Notes: a model not told the origin generated them from the letters alone. A stretch of 64,000 bases of DNA from Pontixanthobacter gangjinensis (GCF_009827545.1 NZ_WTYS01000001.1:1947772-2011771); one strand, 5' to 3'; shown: positions 1 to 11,006, counted from the stretch's first letter. Numbers and translations are program-made.

Positions 1-1
1 A

Positions 2-400
2 CCTAAGCAACCCATGACCGGAATGCCGCCGGTAAAATTTACCCTAGACGGAAAAGTCTTTGATCTCGATCGGATAGATCAACATGTCGTAGCTGGTACT
101 GTCGAGGAATGGACCCTGGTTAATCTTGATGTGTTCCAGCATCCGTTCCACATCCATGTGAATCCGTTCCAAATTGTTGCGATGAACGGGCAGCCGGTCG
201 ACGATCCGACCTGGTGGGATGTATTTCCGTTGCCGTCGAAAGGCAGTGTCACAATTCGCACTTACTTCCGGCCGGATATCACGGGCAAGACTGTCTATCA
301 CTGCCACATTCTGCCGCACGAGGATAATGGGATGATGGCAAACGTCTTCATCCACCCGGAAGGGACAGAACTCGATGCCAAGGGGGAGCCAAGAACATGA
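2..400 (+). CDS. Multicopper oxidase, C-terminal part (5' end outside window)
   Basis: The frame is open from base 2, so this is the last 132 residues of a longer protein. Seen: HPFHIH (bases 140-157) and HCHILPHEDNGMM (299-337). These are the C-terminal copper motifs of multicopper oxidases: histidines for the type 1 and trinuclear sites, the bridging Cys, and a Met as probable axial ligand. The family oxidises substrates or Cu(I) with reduction of O2 to water, usually in the periplasm. The stop overlaps the next gene start as ATGA, implying translational coupling. Laccase versus CopA/CueO type cannot be decided without the N-terminus. Confidence 0.9.
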   Translation, partial: PKQPMTGMPPVKFTLDGKVFDLDRIDQHVVAGTVEEWTLVNLDVFQHPFHIHVNPFQIVAMNGQPVDDPTWWDVFPLPSKGSVTIRTYFRPDITGKTVYHCHILPHEDNGMMANVFIHPEGTELDAKGEPRT

Positions 401-888
401 ATCGTGCACACCGCAACCGAATGCTTGCAGAAGCTATCGCTTTGGCAGGTCTGCTCGCCCTCCCCGGCAATGCAAGCGAAGTTTATAAAGCAAGTGGATC
501 TGAACTTTCAGAACGGCAGCCATATATTTTCGTGCAGCAACACAATGGGAAACCAGGACAGAAAATCCGCAAGGGGTGGCCGATTCAAGTGCAATTGCCC
601 GGTAATCCAGCAATTTGGACATTTGACGCTAAGCAAAGCCGGAATGTCGTACCGCTGGGTAAAACGCTGGTCTATTCGCCAGACCGGATTGACGGGATGG
701 AGTCGTTATTCATTTTTGACCTTGCTTTAGAGCTGGATGCAGAGGCCGGGCAAATGGGTGAGATTGTCTATACGACCGATGATCCCCTGCCTTCGCTAAA
801 CCGCGTTATCCCTAATCGGGTGTTCCGCGTGCAGTTCGAGATCATTGCGGATAAAAAGCCGGTTTCCCAATCCCGAACAGACCGCTAA
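397..888 (+). CDS. Exported protein of unknown function coupled to the multicopper oxidase
   Basis: A 163-residue protein whose ATG overlaps the oxidase stop (ATGA), so the two are probably co-translated. The N-terminus looks like a signal peptide: basic MNRAHRNR, a hydrophobic stretch [12 protein letters not shown], then a likely cleavage after NAS near residue 27. The rest is mostly beta-type sequence with several Pro/Gly turns and no cysteines that would suggest metal ligands. The pattern [12 protein letters not shown] followed later by a Gly-rich strand is faintly like chagasin-type (I42) inhibitors, but this is too weak for a name. Context suggests a periplasmic partner of the oxidase; that is inference only. 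Confidence 0.7.
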   Translation: MNRAHRNRMLAEAIALAGLLALPGNASEVYKASGSELSERQPYIFVQQHNGKPGQKIRKGWPIQVQLPGNPAIWTFDAKQSRNVVPLGKTLVYSPDRIDGMESLFIFDLALELDAEAGQMGEIVYTTDDPLPSLNRVIPNRVFRVQFEIIADKKPVSQSRTDR

Positions 889-919
889 GCGAGCCGCACA
901 ATATTACCGGAGTTACCAA

Positions 920-1342
920 ATGGCGCGTTTTCTAATTGTCGAAGCCCGATTTTACGATGAGCTCAATGATATGCTGATTGCAGGCGCGCGTGCCGCTCTT
1001 GAAGAGGCCGGGCACGAGGTCGAAACATTGACCGTACCGGGCGCATTGGAAATTCCTGGCGCGATTGCTCTTGCCGCCGAAACCGATCACTATTCCGGTT
1101 TTGTTGCCATTGGCGTGGTTATCCGCGGTGAAACCTATCACTTTGAAATCGTCGCCGGTGAAAGCGCACGGGGTATTATGGCGCTGACAATGGATGGTAT
1201 TGCGATCGGCAACGGTATATTGACCGTCGAGAATGAAGAGCAAGCGCTCGTTCGCGCCGATTCCGCGCAAAAAGACAAGGGCGGCGAAGCGGCTAAGGCG
1301 GCACTGGCGATGCTCGACCTGCAGGCCAGATTCGCGAGTTAA
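920..1342 (+). CDS. ribH: 6,7-dimethyl-8-ribityllumazine synthase
   Basis: Condenses 5-amino-6-ribitylaminouracil with 3,4-dihydroxybutanone 4-phosphate, the penultimate step of riboflavin synthesis, in the cytoplasm. The 140-residue product carries the family signatures [13 protein letters not shown] and [18 protein letters not shown] with the catalytic-region His. The frame is open further upstream, but the ATG at 920 is chosen because GGAG sits at 909-912 and the protein then begins at the first family strand ([14 protein letters not shown]). It is slightly short for the family, as small alphaproteobacterial RibH proteins are. No other rib genes are nearby. It converges on eno with a 24-base gap and no evident terminator. 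Confidence 0.93.
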   Translation: MARFLIVEARFYDELNDMLIAGARAALEEAGHEVETLTVPGALEIPGAIALAAETDHYSGFVAIGVVIRGETYHFEIVAGESARGIMALTMDGIAIGNGILTVENEEQALVRADSAQKDKGGEAAKAALAMLDLQARFAS

Positions 1343-1366
1343 GCCTCAGGCATCAATGCGCTCTTT

Positions 1367-2755
<1,389 letters not shown>

Positions 2756-2829
2756 GCAATACGGAAGGGTTAGAAACCGTATGCACGGCATTCTGACTCG
2801 CAAATATTTGACTCGCTAAAGGAAGAACC

Positions 2830-3363
2830 ATGGCCGCCTCTAAAACTGAAACCACCAATAAGACCAAATCGACCAAGAAGCCCGCCGCCAAAAAAGTCGA
2901 AGCCAGCAGTACAGTCGACGCGAAAACGCGCTTCAGCGCGGCGCTCGACGAAGCGAAGGCAGGCGCTGCTGCATTGAAGGATGAAGCATCAACCCGTGCA
3001 GTCGCATATCGTGAGCAGGCTAAGGGTAAATCGGAAGATTGGGCTGGCGACGCAAAAGCACGTGCTGCTGACCTCGCTGTTGAAGCAAAATCCAAGGCAA
3101 GCGATGGCATTTCGTCGCTTGGAAAAGTTGTTTCTGAAAACGCTGCAGTGATCGATGAGAAACTCGGCGAAAAATATGGCGATTACGCCCGCACTGCGTC
3201 GCGTAAATTGCAGGAAACCTCTGCCAAGCTCGAAAGCAAAAGTGTGGAAGAACTTGGCGAAGAGGCACGCGAAGCCGTTCGCAAGAGCCCGGGAGTTGCT
3301 GTCGGTGTAGCAGCCGTTCTAGGCTTCATGATTGCCCGGATGTTCCGCGGCAAAAGCGAATAA
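2830..3363 (+). CDS. DUF883/YqjD-ElaB-like membrane-anchored protein
   Basis: 177 residues. The N-terminal half is rich in Lys, Ala, Thr and Glu (SKTETTNKTKSTKKPAAKK), followed by long helical segments of alternating Ala, Lys and Glu that look coiled-coil. The C-terminus has one short hydrophobic helix (VAVGVAAVLGFMIARMF, about residues 155-171) and a basic tail. This is the architecture of YqjD/ElaB proteins, C-tail-anchored inner-membrane proteins that in E. coli bind stationary-phase ribosomes; whether this one does is unknown. A GGAAG ribosome site precedes the ATG, and the EcfG-type promoter at 2731-2755 implies stress induction. First gene of a cassette ending at the 4676 terminator. 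Confidence 0.8.
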   Translation: MAASKTETTNKTKSTKKPAAKKVEASSTVDAKTRFSAALDEAKAGAAALKDEASTRAVAYREQAKGKSEDWAGDAKARAADLAVEAKSKASDGISSLGKVVSENAAVIDEKLGEKYGDYARTASRKLQETSAKLESKSVEELGEEAREAVRKSPGVAVGVAAVLGFMIARMFRGKSE

Positions 3364-3388
3364 TAAGAATTAGTCGGGGGATCCGGGG

Positions 3389-3790
3389 ATGCAAAATACA
3401 GACCTGCCCGACCGGCAGGATGACAACAATGTCGAACTAGACAACCTCGATCCCCCGCCCGTTCGTTCCCTAACTGACGACATCAATGCTCTGGTTGATG
3501 ACGGTAAGACCTATGTCGAGGCGGAGCTTGCCTTTCAAAAGACTCGCTTGGCTCTCGTGGCCAATCGTAGCAAGTCTGGAATCGGGTTGGTTCTTGCTGC
3601 GCTTGCGTTTCTACATCTGGCGTTAATCGGACTGGTAGTCGGCGGCATTGTAGCACTAATACCTGTGATGGGACCGGTCGGGGCAATGCTAGTGGTTGTA
3701 GGCATCTTATTAATCGGAATGGCGGGATTCTTATTCGCCGCCAGAGGCAAATTTTCGAGCGTGTCTGCAGCATTCAAGGATGAAGGCTGA
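3389..3790 (+). CDS. Holin-superfamily III-like (YqjE-type) small membrane protein
   Basis: 133 residues. A polar, acidic N-terminus (about 60 residues) includes the amphipathic YVEAELAFQKTRLALVANRSK. Two transmembrane helices follow (about residues 68-90 and 95-117), separated by a short GPVG turn, with a basic tail. This is the layout of Phage_holin_3_6/YqjE proteins, which despite the name are chromosomal envelope proteins next to DUF883 genes. Its stop overlaps the next start by one base (TGATG), so the pair is coupled. There are no phage genes around it; lytic function is not implied. Confidence 0.75.
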   Translation: MQNTDLPDRQDDNNVELDNLDPPPVRSLTDDINALVDDGKTYVEAELAFQKTRLALVANRSKSGIGLVLAALAFLHLALIGLVVGGIVALIPVMGPVGAMLVVVGILLIGMAGFLFAARGKFSSVSAAFKDEG

Positions 3791-4128
3791 TGTCAGACTC
3801 GCTTGAAATCCGGTTTAAAGAAGATCGAGCGCTCAGAAACGCGTCGCTCGCCTTGGTAAAAGCCGATCTGGCGTATCTCAAACTTGATTTGACGGCGAAA
3901 AGCATAGGTGGCCGCGTTGCCGATCGGCTTACTGAGGGCGCAGTCGATGTGTTTGAAGAGGCAACCCAGGCCGCCGATGATAACAAGGGCGTGTTGATAA
4001 CCCTGATCGCCGCCGTCGGCGTTTGGTTTGCGCGCAATCCAATCCTGAGCCTGTTCAACGATGGTTTGGACCAGAGTGAAGATATAGAAACAGAAACTAT
4101 ACCCGGCGAGGACCCTCAACAGGTTTGA
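3790..4128 (+). CDS. Small protein of the DUF883/holin cassette, function unknown
   Basis: 112 residues, starting on the last base of the upstream stop. Residues 1-55 are charged and helical (SLEIRFKEDRALRNASLALVKADLA). One hydrophobic segment follows around residues 77-93 (VLITLIAAVGVWFARNPIL), then an acidic tail ending EDIETETIPGEDPQQV. Position and size correspond to the third small gene often found with YqjD and YqjE, but I cannot match it to a named family with certainty. Probably inner-membrane associated. The 31 bases to the next gene contain a good TAGGAG ribosome site and no terminator. Confidence 0.65.
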   Translation: MSDSLEIRFKEDRALRNASLALVKADLAYLKLDLTAKSIGGRVADRLTEGAVDVFEEATQAADDNKGVLITLIAAVGVWFARNPILSLFNDGLDQSEDIETETIPGEDPQQV

Positions 4129-4159
4129 TCCCGCCAAAACAAACTTTAGGAGTAAATAC

Positions 4160-4651
4160 ATGTCTAGCGAAGAAAAGCGTCAAGCGCTTAAAGCCAAAAT
4201 CGAGGCGGCTGAAAGCCGCAATGCAGATCGCGGCATCGGCAACATCGCCCGCGAAGCGACCGATACAGCGACTAACTTCGTCAAAGAACATCCGATTGCT
4301 TCAATCGCAGGCGTGGCGGCAATTGGTCTGGCAATTGGTGCAATGACGAAACCGGGACGCAATGCTGGGCGTCAAGCAGGAAAGAAAGCTAGCGCCTTGG
4401 CGGCCTATGCGTCTGAAATAGGCATGGCCTATGCCACTGGCCTGCTAGATGCTGCCGGCGAAGCCGCTGCGACAGGTAAGGACAAGCTTGAAGACTTCAG
4501 TGACACAATTGGTGATAATGCTGGCGCGCTAAAGCGCCGCGCGACGTTCACGGGTGGTAATGCGGCAGCGGCAGCGAAAGCACTTTCTCGCAATGCCGGG
4601 AAAAAGGCGGGACGAAGCGCACGCGACATTCGGAGCCGCATTGGCAAGTAA
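4160..4651 (+). CDS. Second DUF883/YqjD-like membrane-anchored protein
   Basis: 163 residues, preceded by TAGGAG. The N-terminal 40 residues are charged and helical. NFVKEHPIASIAGVAAIGLAIGAMTKPGR (about residues 39-66) is the hydrophobic signature segment of the DUF883 family, here internal rather than C-terminal. The remaining 95 residues are Ala/Gly/Lys/Arg-rich and strongly basic toward the end (KKAGRSARDIRSRIGK), which could contact nucleic acid or ribosomes; that is inference. It closes the four-gene cassette and is followed 25 bases later by a strong terminator. Confidence 0.72.
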   Translation: MSSEEKRQALKAKIEAAESRNADRGIGNIAREATDTATNFVKEHPIASIAGVAAIGLAIGAMTKPGRNAGRQAGKKASALAAYASEIGMAYATGLLDAAGEAAATGKDKLEDFSDTIGDNAGALKRRATFTGGNAAAAAKALSRNAGKKAGRSARDIRSRIGK

Positions 4652-4675
4652 ACTCGGGTTCTACCAAAATGACAG

Positions 4676-4713
4676 AATGGCGTGACAGGCTTGCCTGCCA
4701 CGCCATTTTCTTT
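4676..4713 (+). terminator. Intrinsic terminator of the DUF883/holin cassette
   Basis: AATGGCGTG at 4676-4684 pairs perfectly with CACGCCATT at 4699-4707. The inner CAGGC/GCCTG arms extend the stem, and TTTTCTTT follows at 4706-4713. It lies 25 bases past the last cassette stop. Confidence 0.85.
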
Positions 4714-4759
4714 ATGGCGCGCTGGCACAAGCTCCCGATAAACTGAGAAAGCCGAATTG

Positions 4760-4990
4760 ATGAAAGAGACTGAATTCACCCAGCCATTACACCTCGTTAT
4801 GGGCGGAAAGGTTAGAGATCCTCGGTCGATGGAATTTCAGGACCCTGAAAGTATCCACGTTGTCGGCGTTTACAGCGATTATGACAATGCGGTCGAGGCT
4901 TGGCGCGGCAATGCACAACGGACCGTTGACGATGCTGAGATGAAATATGTGATTGTGCCACTGCACAAACTGCTCACTCCCGCACAATAG
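4760..4990 (+). CDS. DUF4170 domain-containing protein
   Basis: 76 residues starting at ATG 4760 (a TTG one codon upstream is less likely). The sequence reads as a compact alpha/beta fold with HLVMGGKVRDPR, VVGVYSDYDNAVEAWRGNAQRTVDDA and KYVIVPLHKLL. That pattern is typical of the small alphaproteobacterial DUF4170 family, whose function is unknown; the segment around DYDNAVEAW resembles cell-division SPOR-like or regulatory modules only superficially. It sits alone between the terminator at 4676 and an acetyltransferase 19 bases downstream, with which it is probably co-transcribed. Confidence 0.8.
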   Translation: MKETEFTQPLHLVMGGKVRDPRSMEFQDPESIHVVGVYSDYDNAVEAWRGNAQRTVDDAEMKYVIVPLHKLLTPAQ

Positions 4991-5009
4991 GTCGGCGCAT
5001 AGGAGTCTC

Positions 5010-5498
5010 TTGGCGTATTCTCTCCGGCCATTTCACCCAAGTGACGCGGACAATTTGATCGAATTGCGCCGATTAGCGATCGAGCAAATTGGTATTTCCG
5101 CATATTCAAAGGACCAAGTCGAGGCCTGGGCTTCCAAGGTCGGGAATGCACAAGGTTTGCTAGCGCGTTTCGAGAATGGCGATCTGATTACGGTCGCATG
5201 CGATACTGCAGATCGTGCTATCGGTTATAGCTTACTCGGACCCGGCGGCCATCTCGATCACCTATATTGCCACCCCGAGCATACCGGCCAAGGTCTGGCC
5301 GACAAGCTACTGGCGCAATCGGAGCTGATCGCACGTCAGAATGGTGCCCGACAGCTTCACACGGAGGCCAGCGTTCTCGCTCGCCCCGCATTCTTACGTG
5401 CAGGATATATTGAGACTGAGAGGCGAGATTTCGAGATCGAATTCGGCGGCCGAAAAGTCCCGATACATAATTTCGCTATGGTGAAGCAGATCGGCTAA
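5010..5498 (+). CDS. GNAT-family N-acetyltransferase
   Basis: 162 residues. The start is taken as TTG at 5010 because AGGAG lies at 5001-5005 with normal spacing and the protein then begins at the family strand AYSLRPFHPSDADNLIELR; no ATG fits. HLDHLYCHPEHTGQGLADKLLAQSE (about residues 87-111) is the acetyl-CoA binding motif A with the Q-x-x-G-x-G/A-like loop, and HTEASVLARPAFLRAGY is motif B. The enzyme transfers acetyl groups to an amine; the substrate cannot be read from the sequence. It follows DUF4170 by 19 bases and converges on greA. Confidence 0.85.
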   Translation: MAYSLRPFHPSDADNLIELRRLAIEQIGISAYSKDQVEAWASKVGNAQGLLARFENGDLITVACDTADRAIGYSLLGPGGHLDHLYCHPEHTGQGLADKLLAQSELIARQNGARQLHTEASVLARPAFLRAGYIETERRDFEIEFGGRKVPIHNFAMVKQIG

Positions 5499-5517
5499 GC
5501 TCGCTTCACCACGTCGA

Positions 5518-5985
5518 TTAAATATATTCGATTTTCTTGACGAGGTAGAATTTGTCACCTGAAGGGACAGTCACTTCGACTTCATCGTTCAAATTCTTGC
5601 CAATCAATGCGCGGCCCAAAGGCGAGCTAAATGAAATCCGACCGCCTGCGGCGTCAGCCTCGGTTTCACCGACAATCTGATACTTCTTTGGCTTGTCATC
5701 ATCGTCAAGCAAAGTGACCGTCGCGCCGAACACGATCTTGTCGCCTGAAAGCGTCTTGGGATCGATGATCTGGGCGCGAGAAACTTTGCTCTCGATATCG
5801 CCAATCATCGCTTCGACTTGTCCCTGACGTTCTTTCGCCGCGTGATACTCCGCGTTCTCGGAAAGATCGCCGTGGGCACGTGCCTCCTCGATTGCATCGA
5901 CAATTTTGGGGCGTTCTGCACGCAAAGCCTTGAGATCGGTAGTGAGCCGCTCATAGCCCTCGGCAAGCATTGGAACCTTATCCAT
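5518..5985 (-). CDS. greA: Transcription elongation factor GreA
   Basis: Binds the RNA polymerase secondary channel and stimulates cleavage of backtracked transcripts. 155 residues: an N-terminal coiled coil (about 1-75) with the tip motif [13 protein letters not shown] carrying the conserved acidic pair, then a C-terminal FKBP-like domain ending [11 protein letters not shown]. The start at 5985 (MDKVPML) is preferred over an in-frame TTG four codons upstream because GAGAG is placed properly before the ATG. It lies 110 bases downstream of carB on the same strand with no clear terminator between, so read-through from carB is likely. Confidence 0.95.
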   Translation of the reverse strand: MDKVPMLAEGYERLTTDLKALRAERPKIVDAIEEARAHGDLSENAEYHAAKERQGQVEAMIGDIESKVSRAQIIDPKTLSGDKIVFGATVTLLDDDDKPKKYQIVGETEADAAGGRISFSSPLGRALIGKNLNDEVEVTVPSGDKFYLVKKIEYI

Positions 5986-6095
5986 CGTAACTCTCAATCT
6001 GCTAAAGTCTTGAACCGAATGACAATTCTAGACCATGCCGCCCCGTGTGGAGCGACCCTGATCCTGATGCAATGTCGGAAAAAGCCGTTTGTTTC

Positions 6096-9000
6096 CTAGC
6101 TATAATAGTCTTGCATTGACCGCACTTCAAGCTCGCTCGGCTTTACCGACTGAATCGCCTCTGCCGTGGCGAGCGATGCAGCCGCTGTTGTGTAGTATGG
6201 AATCTTCATTTGCAGCGCCGTTGCACGGATCGATTTGCTGTCGATCATGCTCTGCCAGCCTTCGGTAGTGTTTATCACCAATGCCACTTCGCCATCGATC
6301 ATTCTGTCAACAATATGCGGTTGCCCCTCGGCCACCTTGTTCACCCGCTCAACCTGCAGGCCCTGCTCGGTCAAATACCGCTGCGTGCCGCCAGTCGCGA
6401 TAATCGTGAAGCCGCAATCAATCAGCGTTTTGACCGCAGGGATGATAATCGGCTTATCGCCTTCCTTGACAGAAACGAACACCACGCCGCTTTCGGGCAA
6501 AACTACTCCTGCTCCCAATTGCGATTTCAGGAACGCGGTCGGGAAATCCTTGTCGATACCCATCACTTCGCCCGTTGATTTCATCTCGGGAGTAAGCACC
6601 GGATCGGCGCCGGGGAAACGGCCAAACGGGAACACGGCTTCCTTCACCGCCATATAGGGAAGGTCGCGCTTAAATGGTGGGAATGTTGCCAGCATCTCGC
6701 CCGCCATTACGCGGCTGGCGATTTTGGCGATGGGTTGGCCGATAGCTTTGGCCACAAAGGGAACCGTCCGGCTGGCGCGCGGGTTGACTTCGATGAGATA
6801 AACCTCGCCATCCTTCACCGCGAATTGGACATTCATTAAACCGACTACGCCCAGCGCGCGCGCCAGAGAATCCGCCTGACGCTCCATTTCCTCGACAATT
6901 TCAGCGGGCAGCGAATATGGCGGAATAGTGCAAGCGCTGTCACCGGAATGGACACCCGCCTCTTCAATATGCTGCATTACCCCAGCGACCGCGACATCGG
7001 TGCCATCACAAATCACATCAACATCGCATTCGATGGCGTCGCGGAGATATTGATCGACCAGGACCGGACTTTCGCCAGACACATTCACCGCCGTTTTGAT
7101 GTAATCATCCAGCTGGGCTTCGCTGTCGACGATTTCCATCGCACGTCCGCCAAGCACATAAGACGGGCGTAGCAAAACTGGATAGCCGATGCGCGAGGCA
7201 ACTGCGGCAGCTTCATCGCGGCTGTAAGCGATGCCGTTGTCCGGCTGCTTCAGTTTCAGTTTGCCAACCAGCTTTGCGAAGCGCTCGCGGTCTTCGGCAA
7301 GATCGATTGCATCTGGACTGGTCCCGAGGATCGGAATCCCCTCATCTTCCAGCGCCTGCGCCAATTTGAGCGGGGTCATGCCGCCAAATTGAACAATTAC
7401 GCCTACCAGTTCGCCAGATTTTTGCTCTACGCGAAGGATTTCTAGGACGTCCTCCGCTGTCAGTGGCTCAAAATAAAGGCGGTCGGAGGTGTCATAATCG
7501 GTCGAGACTGTCTCTGGATTGCAATTGACCATGATGGTTTCAAAGCCGGCCTCGGCCAGCGCGAAACAGGCATGGACGCAGCAATAATCAAACTCGATGC
7601 CCTGCCCGATCCGGTTAGGACCGCCACCAAGAATGACGATTTTTCGCCGGTCGGAAACATCCGCCTCGCACTCAGCCGCACCGAATGTCGGGGCTTCATA
7701 GGTTGAGTACATGTAAGGCGTTATCGCCTCGAATTCAGCGGCGCAGCTGTCGATACGCTTGAACACTGGCAACACGCCGAGCTTATGACGAAGATCGCGG
7801 ACTTCTTTTTCGGATGTCGCGCCGGCCATTGCTTGCAAGGCGTCATGCAGCAGGCCCGAACGGCGCGCTTGTGTTTCGCCCATCCCACCTGCAACGCCGA
7901 CCGAGCGCACAGCCAATGTGGCCAGGCGTTTGTCGGAAAAGCCCATTGATTTCAGCCGGCGTAATCCGGCCGCATCGCCGGGAAGGCCATCGCGGGAGAT
8001 GATTTTCTCTGCATCGATAATCTCTTCTATCTGGCGCAAAAACCAGCTGTCGTAGCCAGTGATGCGGTTCACTTCCTCGACGCTTAAACCCTCGCGGAAC
8101 GCCTGCGCGACTTTCAAAATGCGGTCTGGTGTCCGTCGCGAAAGCGAGGCGGTGATGACATCATGGTGCACCCCCGCCAGCTCGGTAACGCGGTTGAAGC
8201 CATCCAGATCGGTTTCCAGCCCGCGCAAGGCCTTTTGCATCGATTCCTGAAAATTCCGGCCAATCGCCATCACTTCGCCGACCGACTTCATCGCTGTGGC
8301 GAGATCGTCAGTCGCACCTTTGAATTTCTCGAAAGCAAAGCGCGGGATCTTGGTGACGACGTAATCGATAGTAGGTTCGAAACTGGCCGGAGTAGCGCCG
8401 GTAATCTCGTTGGTAATTTCATCGAGCGTATAGCCCACCGCGAGCTTCGCCGCGACGCGCGCTATGGGGAAACCAGTGGCTTTGGATGCCAAAGCGGATG
8501 AACGCGACACGCGCGGGTTCATCTCGATCACAATCAACCGGCCATCAGCAGGATTAACCGCAAACTGGACGTTCGAGCCGCCGGTTTCGACGCCAATTTC
8601 ACGCAGCACAGCGATGCTGGCATTGCGCATGATCTGGTATTCTTTGTCGGTCAGCGTCAGCGCGGGGGCTACGGTAATGCTGTCGCCCGTGTGCACGCCC
8701 ATCGGATCGACATTTTCGATCGAACAAATGATGATACAATTGTCCTTGCGGTCGCGCACGACCTCCATCTCGTACTCTTTCCAACCGAGCAGCGATTCTT
8801 CGATCAGAACTTCTGTGGTGGGGGACGCGTCGAGACCGTCGCGAACAATCTTCTCGAACTCGGCCTTGTTATAGGCGATTCCGCCGCCGGTTCCCCCTAG
8901 TGTGAAGCTGGGGCGGATGATGCTGGGCAAGCCAGTGCGCTTGAGAATTTCCTGCGCTTCTTCGACCGAATGCGCCACGCCGCTGCGCGCGCTTTCTAGG

Positions 9001-9419
9001 CCGATCTTGTCCATCGCATCGCGGAATTTCTGGCGGTCTTCTGCTTTATCAATAGCTTCCGCATCCGCGCCGATCATCTGGACGCCGAATTTCTTCAGCA
9101 CACCCGAGGATTCCAGCGACAAGGCGCAGTTGAGCGCGGTTTGCCCGCCCATCGTCGGCAGCACCGCATCGGGGCGCTCTTTCTCGATAATCTTGGCGAC
9201 GATTTCGGGCGTGATCGGCTCGATATAGGTCGCGTCGGCAAATTCCGGATCGGTCATGATCGTGGCCGGATTGGAATTGACGAGGATGACGCGGTAGCCC
9301 TCCTCCTTCAGCGCCTTGATCGCCTGAGTGCCGGAATAATCAAACTCGCACGCCTGCCCGATGATGATCGGACCAGCGCCAATGACGAGGATGGAGGAGA
9401 TGTCAGTACGTTTAGGCAT
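6096..9419 (-). CDS. carB: Carbamoyl-phosphate synthase large subunit
   Basis: Makes carbamoyl phosphate from bicarbonate, ATP and ammonia delivered by CarA, feeding pyrimidine and arginine synthesis. 1107 residues, full length. Seen: two homologous ATP-grasp halves, the first starting [22 protein letters not shown] and the second near [20 protein letters not shown] (about residue 595), each with its own IEMNPR / IEVNPR metal motif. A C-terminal MGS-like allosteric domain follows (from about residue 975, SVKEGDKP to the end). The gene start overlaps the end of the small gene at 9412-9828 by eight bases, so carA, that gene and carB form one coupled unit. Confidence 0.98.
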   Translation of the reverse strand: MPKRTDISSILVIGAGPIIIGQACEFDYSGTQAIKALKEEGYRVILVNSNPATIMTDPEFADATYIEPITPEIVAKIIEKERPDAVLPTMGGQTALNCALSLESSGVLKKFGVQMIGADAEAIDKAEDRQKFRDAMDKIGLESARSGVAHSVEEAQEILKRTGLPSIIRPSFTLGGTGGGIAYNKAEFEKIVRDGLDASPTTEVLIEESLLGWKEYEMEVVRDRKDNCIIICSIENVDPMGVHTGDSITVAPALTLTDKEYQIMRNASIAVLREIGVETGGSNVQFAVNPADGRLIVIEMNPRVSRSSALASKATGFPIARVAAKLAVGYTLDEITNEITGATPASFEPTIDYVVTKIPRFAFEKFKGATDDLATAMKSVGEVMAIGRNFQESMQKALRGLETDLDGFNRVTELAGVHHDVITASLSRRTPDRILKVAQAFREGLSVEEVNRITGYDSWFLRQIEEIIDAEKIISRDGLPGDAAGLRRLKSMGFSDKRLATLAVRSVGVAGGMGETQARRSGLLHDALQAMAGATSEKEVRDLRHKLGVLPVFKRIDSCAAEFEAITPYMYSTYEAPTFGAAECEADVSDRRKIVILGGGPNRIGQGIEFDYCCVHACFALAEAGFETIMVNCNPETVSTDYDTSDRLYFEPLTAEDVLEILRVEQKSGELVGVIVQFGGMTPLKLAQALEDEGIPILGTSPDAIDLAEDRERFAKLVGKLKLKQPDNGIAYSRDEAAAVASRIGYPVLLRPSYVLGGRAMEIVDSEAQLDDYIKTAVNVSGESPVLVDQYLRDAIECDVDVICDGTDVAVAGVMQHIEEAGVHSGDSACTIPPYSLPAEIVEEMERQADSLARALGVVGLMNVQFAVKDGEVYLIEVNPRASRTVPFVAKAIGQPIAKIASRVMAGEMLATFPPFKRDLPYMAVKEAVFPFGRFPGADPVLTPEMKSTGEVMGIDKDFPTAFLKSQLGAGVVLPESGVVFVSVKEGDKPIIIPAVKTLIDCGFTIIATGGTQRYLTEQGLQVERVNKVAEGQPHIVDRMIDGEVALVINTTEGWQSMIDSKSIRATALQMKIPYYTTAAASLATAEAIQSVKPSELEVRSMQDYYS

Positions 9420-9828
9420 TATTCACCAATTCAAAGAGGGTTAAAGCAACCGCTGTAACGCTTGCCAATCCGGCGATCGGCATCCACCAACGCCAGCTGG
9501 AAATTCGATCGAAAATTGGTCTTTGCTTAGCATCCAGTAGTGCATTCGCGACAGTTACCCCGCGCGGAGATATTTGAAATCGACTAGCGCCACGCGGGCT
9601 ATCTGAATTCTCTATCTTTTCGTAATAGCTACCTAACTGAAGTTCCTGAAAGCGTTGAGATGCGAGTATTAGTTCGTCCAAATCGTAGCCGCTAGCTTGA
9701 CTAGAGTTCAGCTGATCAACCAGCGGCGGAAGCGGATAAACATAATGGGGCGTTTGATTCATGTCGCTTTGATATATCGCTAGAAAGATAGACTTTTCAC
9801 GCTTCGAGAGATTTGGAATTAGATTCAC
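9412..9828 (-). CDS. Small predicted membrane protein embedded between carA and carB
   Basis: 138 residues if translation starts at the GTG at 9828, which overlaps the carA stop as GTGA; the next in-frame ATG is at 9762 (116 residues). The 3' end overlaps carB by eight bases. Residues 1-20 ([20 protein letters not shown]) look like a DNA-binding-type or packing helix. A central charged region follows, with [25 protein letters not shown], then one C-terminal transmembrane helix ([22 protein letters not shown], about 115-136). The middle resembles winged-helix ends, but I do not recognise a family. The double overlap says it is translated with the carbamoyl-phosphate synthase subunits. Base composition is slightly more AT-rich than carA and carB. 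Confidence 0.68.
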   Translation of the reverse strand: MNLIPNLSKREKSIFLAIYQSDMNQTPHYVYPLPPLVDQLNSSQASGYDLDELILASQRFQELQLGSYYEKIENSDSPRGASRFQISPRGVTVANALLDAKQRPIFDRISSWRWWMPIAGLASVTAVALTLFELVNNA

Positions 9829-11006
9829 CCCAACATCCCCACGAACTTCTCGAACAGGTAGAAGCTGTCCATTGGTCCCGGCGATGCCTCGGGGTGATAT
9901 TGCACACCGAACGCCCGTTTGCCCTTCAACGCAATGCCGCAGTTGGACCCGTCGAACAGGCTGACATGAGTTTGCTCGACCGTATCCGGCAGGCTGTCTG
10001 CATCCACCGCGAAGCCGTGGTTCATACTGGTGATCTCGACGAGGCCAGTTGTCTCGCCCCACCCATCCCCGACCCGCTGAACGGGATGGTTTGCACCGCG
10101 GTGGCCCTGATGCATTTTGGTGGTCTTTGCGCCCGCCGCAATCGCCAGCATCTGGTGGCCGAGGCAGATGCCGAACAGTGGCACATCCTGATCAAGCAGC
10201 GCCTTGATGACGGGCACCGCATAGACGCCCGTTGCCGCCGGATCGCCGGGGCCGTTGGAAAGGAACACGCCATCGGGATTATGCGCCATAATCTCCTCCA
10301 GTGTCGCTTTCGCCGGAACCACCGTAACCCGCGCGCCAGCCTTAACCAGATTGCGGAAAATATTGTCCTTCGCCCCGTAATCTATTGCGACCACGTGCGG
10401 TATAGCATCGCGGGAGGAGCGGCCATATCCATTGCCAAGCGTCCATGATCCGCCTTCCCAATTCTCGTCCTGATGCCGCGTCACGCGTTGAGACAGGTCC
10501 ATGCCCTCCAGCCCGGCCCATTCCTGAGCGCGCTTGAGAAGCGCAGGGATATCAAACTTACCCTCTGGCGAATGGGCGATCACGGCGTTGGGCGCGCCCG
10601 ATTTGCGGATGCGGCGGGTCAATGCGCGCGTATCGACACCTGAAATGCCGATCTTCCCCTTTGCTTCCATCCATTCGTTGAAGGTCTGTTCGGCGCGAAA
10701 ATTGGCTGGTGCGGTTATGTCTTCGCGCACAACGCAGCCAACCGCGCTTTCGACTTTGCCTTCTACGTCTTCGGCGTTTGCCCCGACATTGCCGATATGC
10801 GGGAATGTGAAAGTCACGATCTGCGCGGCGTAGGAAGGATCGGTCATCACTTCCTGATACCCGGTCATCGCAGTGTTGAAGCACACTTCGCCCACCGCAT
10901 CGCCAGCGGCGCCAAAGCCCCTGCCCCAGACGACCGATCCATCGGCCAATACCAATACGCCAGTCGCGTCTTTGGGTTGCGCAGGCGTTGAGGCGGCGTG
11001 GGCCAT
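9825..11006 (-). CDS. carA: Carbamoyl-phosphate synthase small subunit (glutaminase)
   Basis: Hydrolyses glutamine and channels ammonia to CarB. 393 residues, normal length. The N-terminal CPSase domain includes the conserved FNTAMTGYQEVMTDPSYAAQ segment. The class I glutamine amidotransferase domain carries the nucleophile in LFGICLGHQML (Cys about residue 281) and the His/Glu pair in FGVQYHPEASPG near the C-terminus. The ATG at 11006 has GGAGC upstream. It is the first gene of the minus-strand unit carA, small membrane protein, carB and probably greA, and diverges from yqeY across a 166-base gap. Confidence 0.97.
   Translation of the reverse strand: MAHAASTPAQPKDATGVLVLADGSVVWGRGFGAAGDAVGEVCFNTAMTGYQEVMTDPSYAAQIVTFTFPHIGNVGANAEDVEGKVESAVGCVVREDITAPANFRAEQTFNEWMEAKGKIGISGVDTRALTRRIRKSGAPNAVIAHSPEGKFDIPALLKRAQEWAGLEGMDLSQRVTRHQDENWEGGSWTLGNGYGRSSRDAIPHVVAIDYGAKDNIFRNLVKAGARVTVVPAKATLEEIMAHNPDGVFLSNGPGDPAATGVYAVPVIKALLDQDVPLFGICLGHQMLAIAAGAKTTKMHQGHRGANHPVQRVGDGWGETTGLVEITSMNHGFAVDADSLPDTVEQTHVSLFDGSNCGIALKGKRAFGVQYHPEASPGPMDSFYLFEKFVGMLG

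Noticed and set aside
3389-3790. Prophage remnant suggested by the holin name
   Set aside because: No other phage genes; the YqjE-like protein belongs with DUF883 genes in a chromosomal cassette.
9813-10448. 211-codon open frame opposite carA
   Set aside because: Antisense shadow; carA signatures are unambiguous on the other strand.
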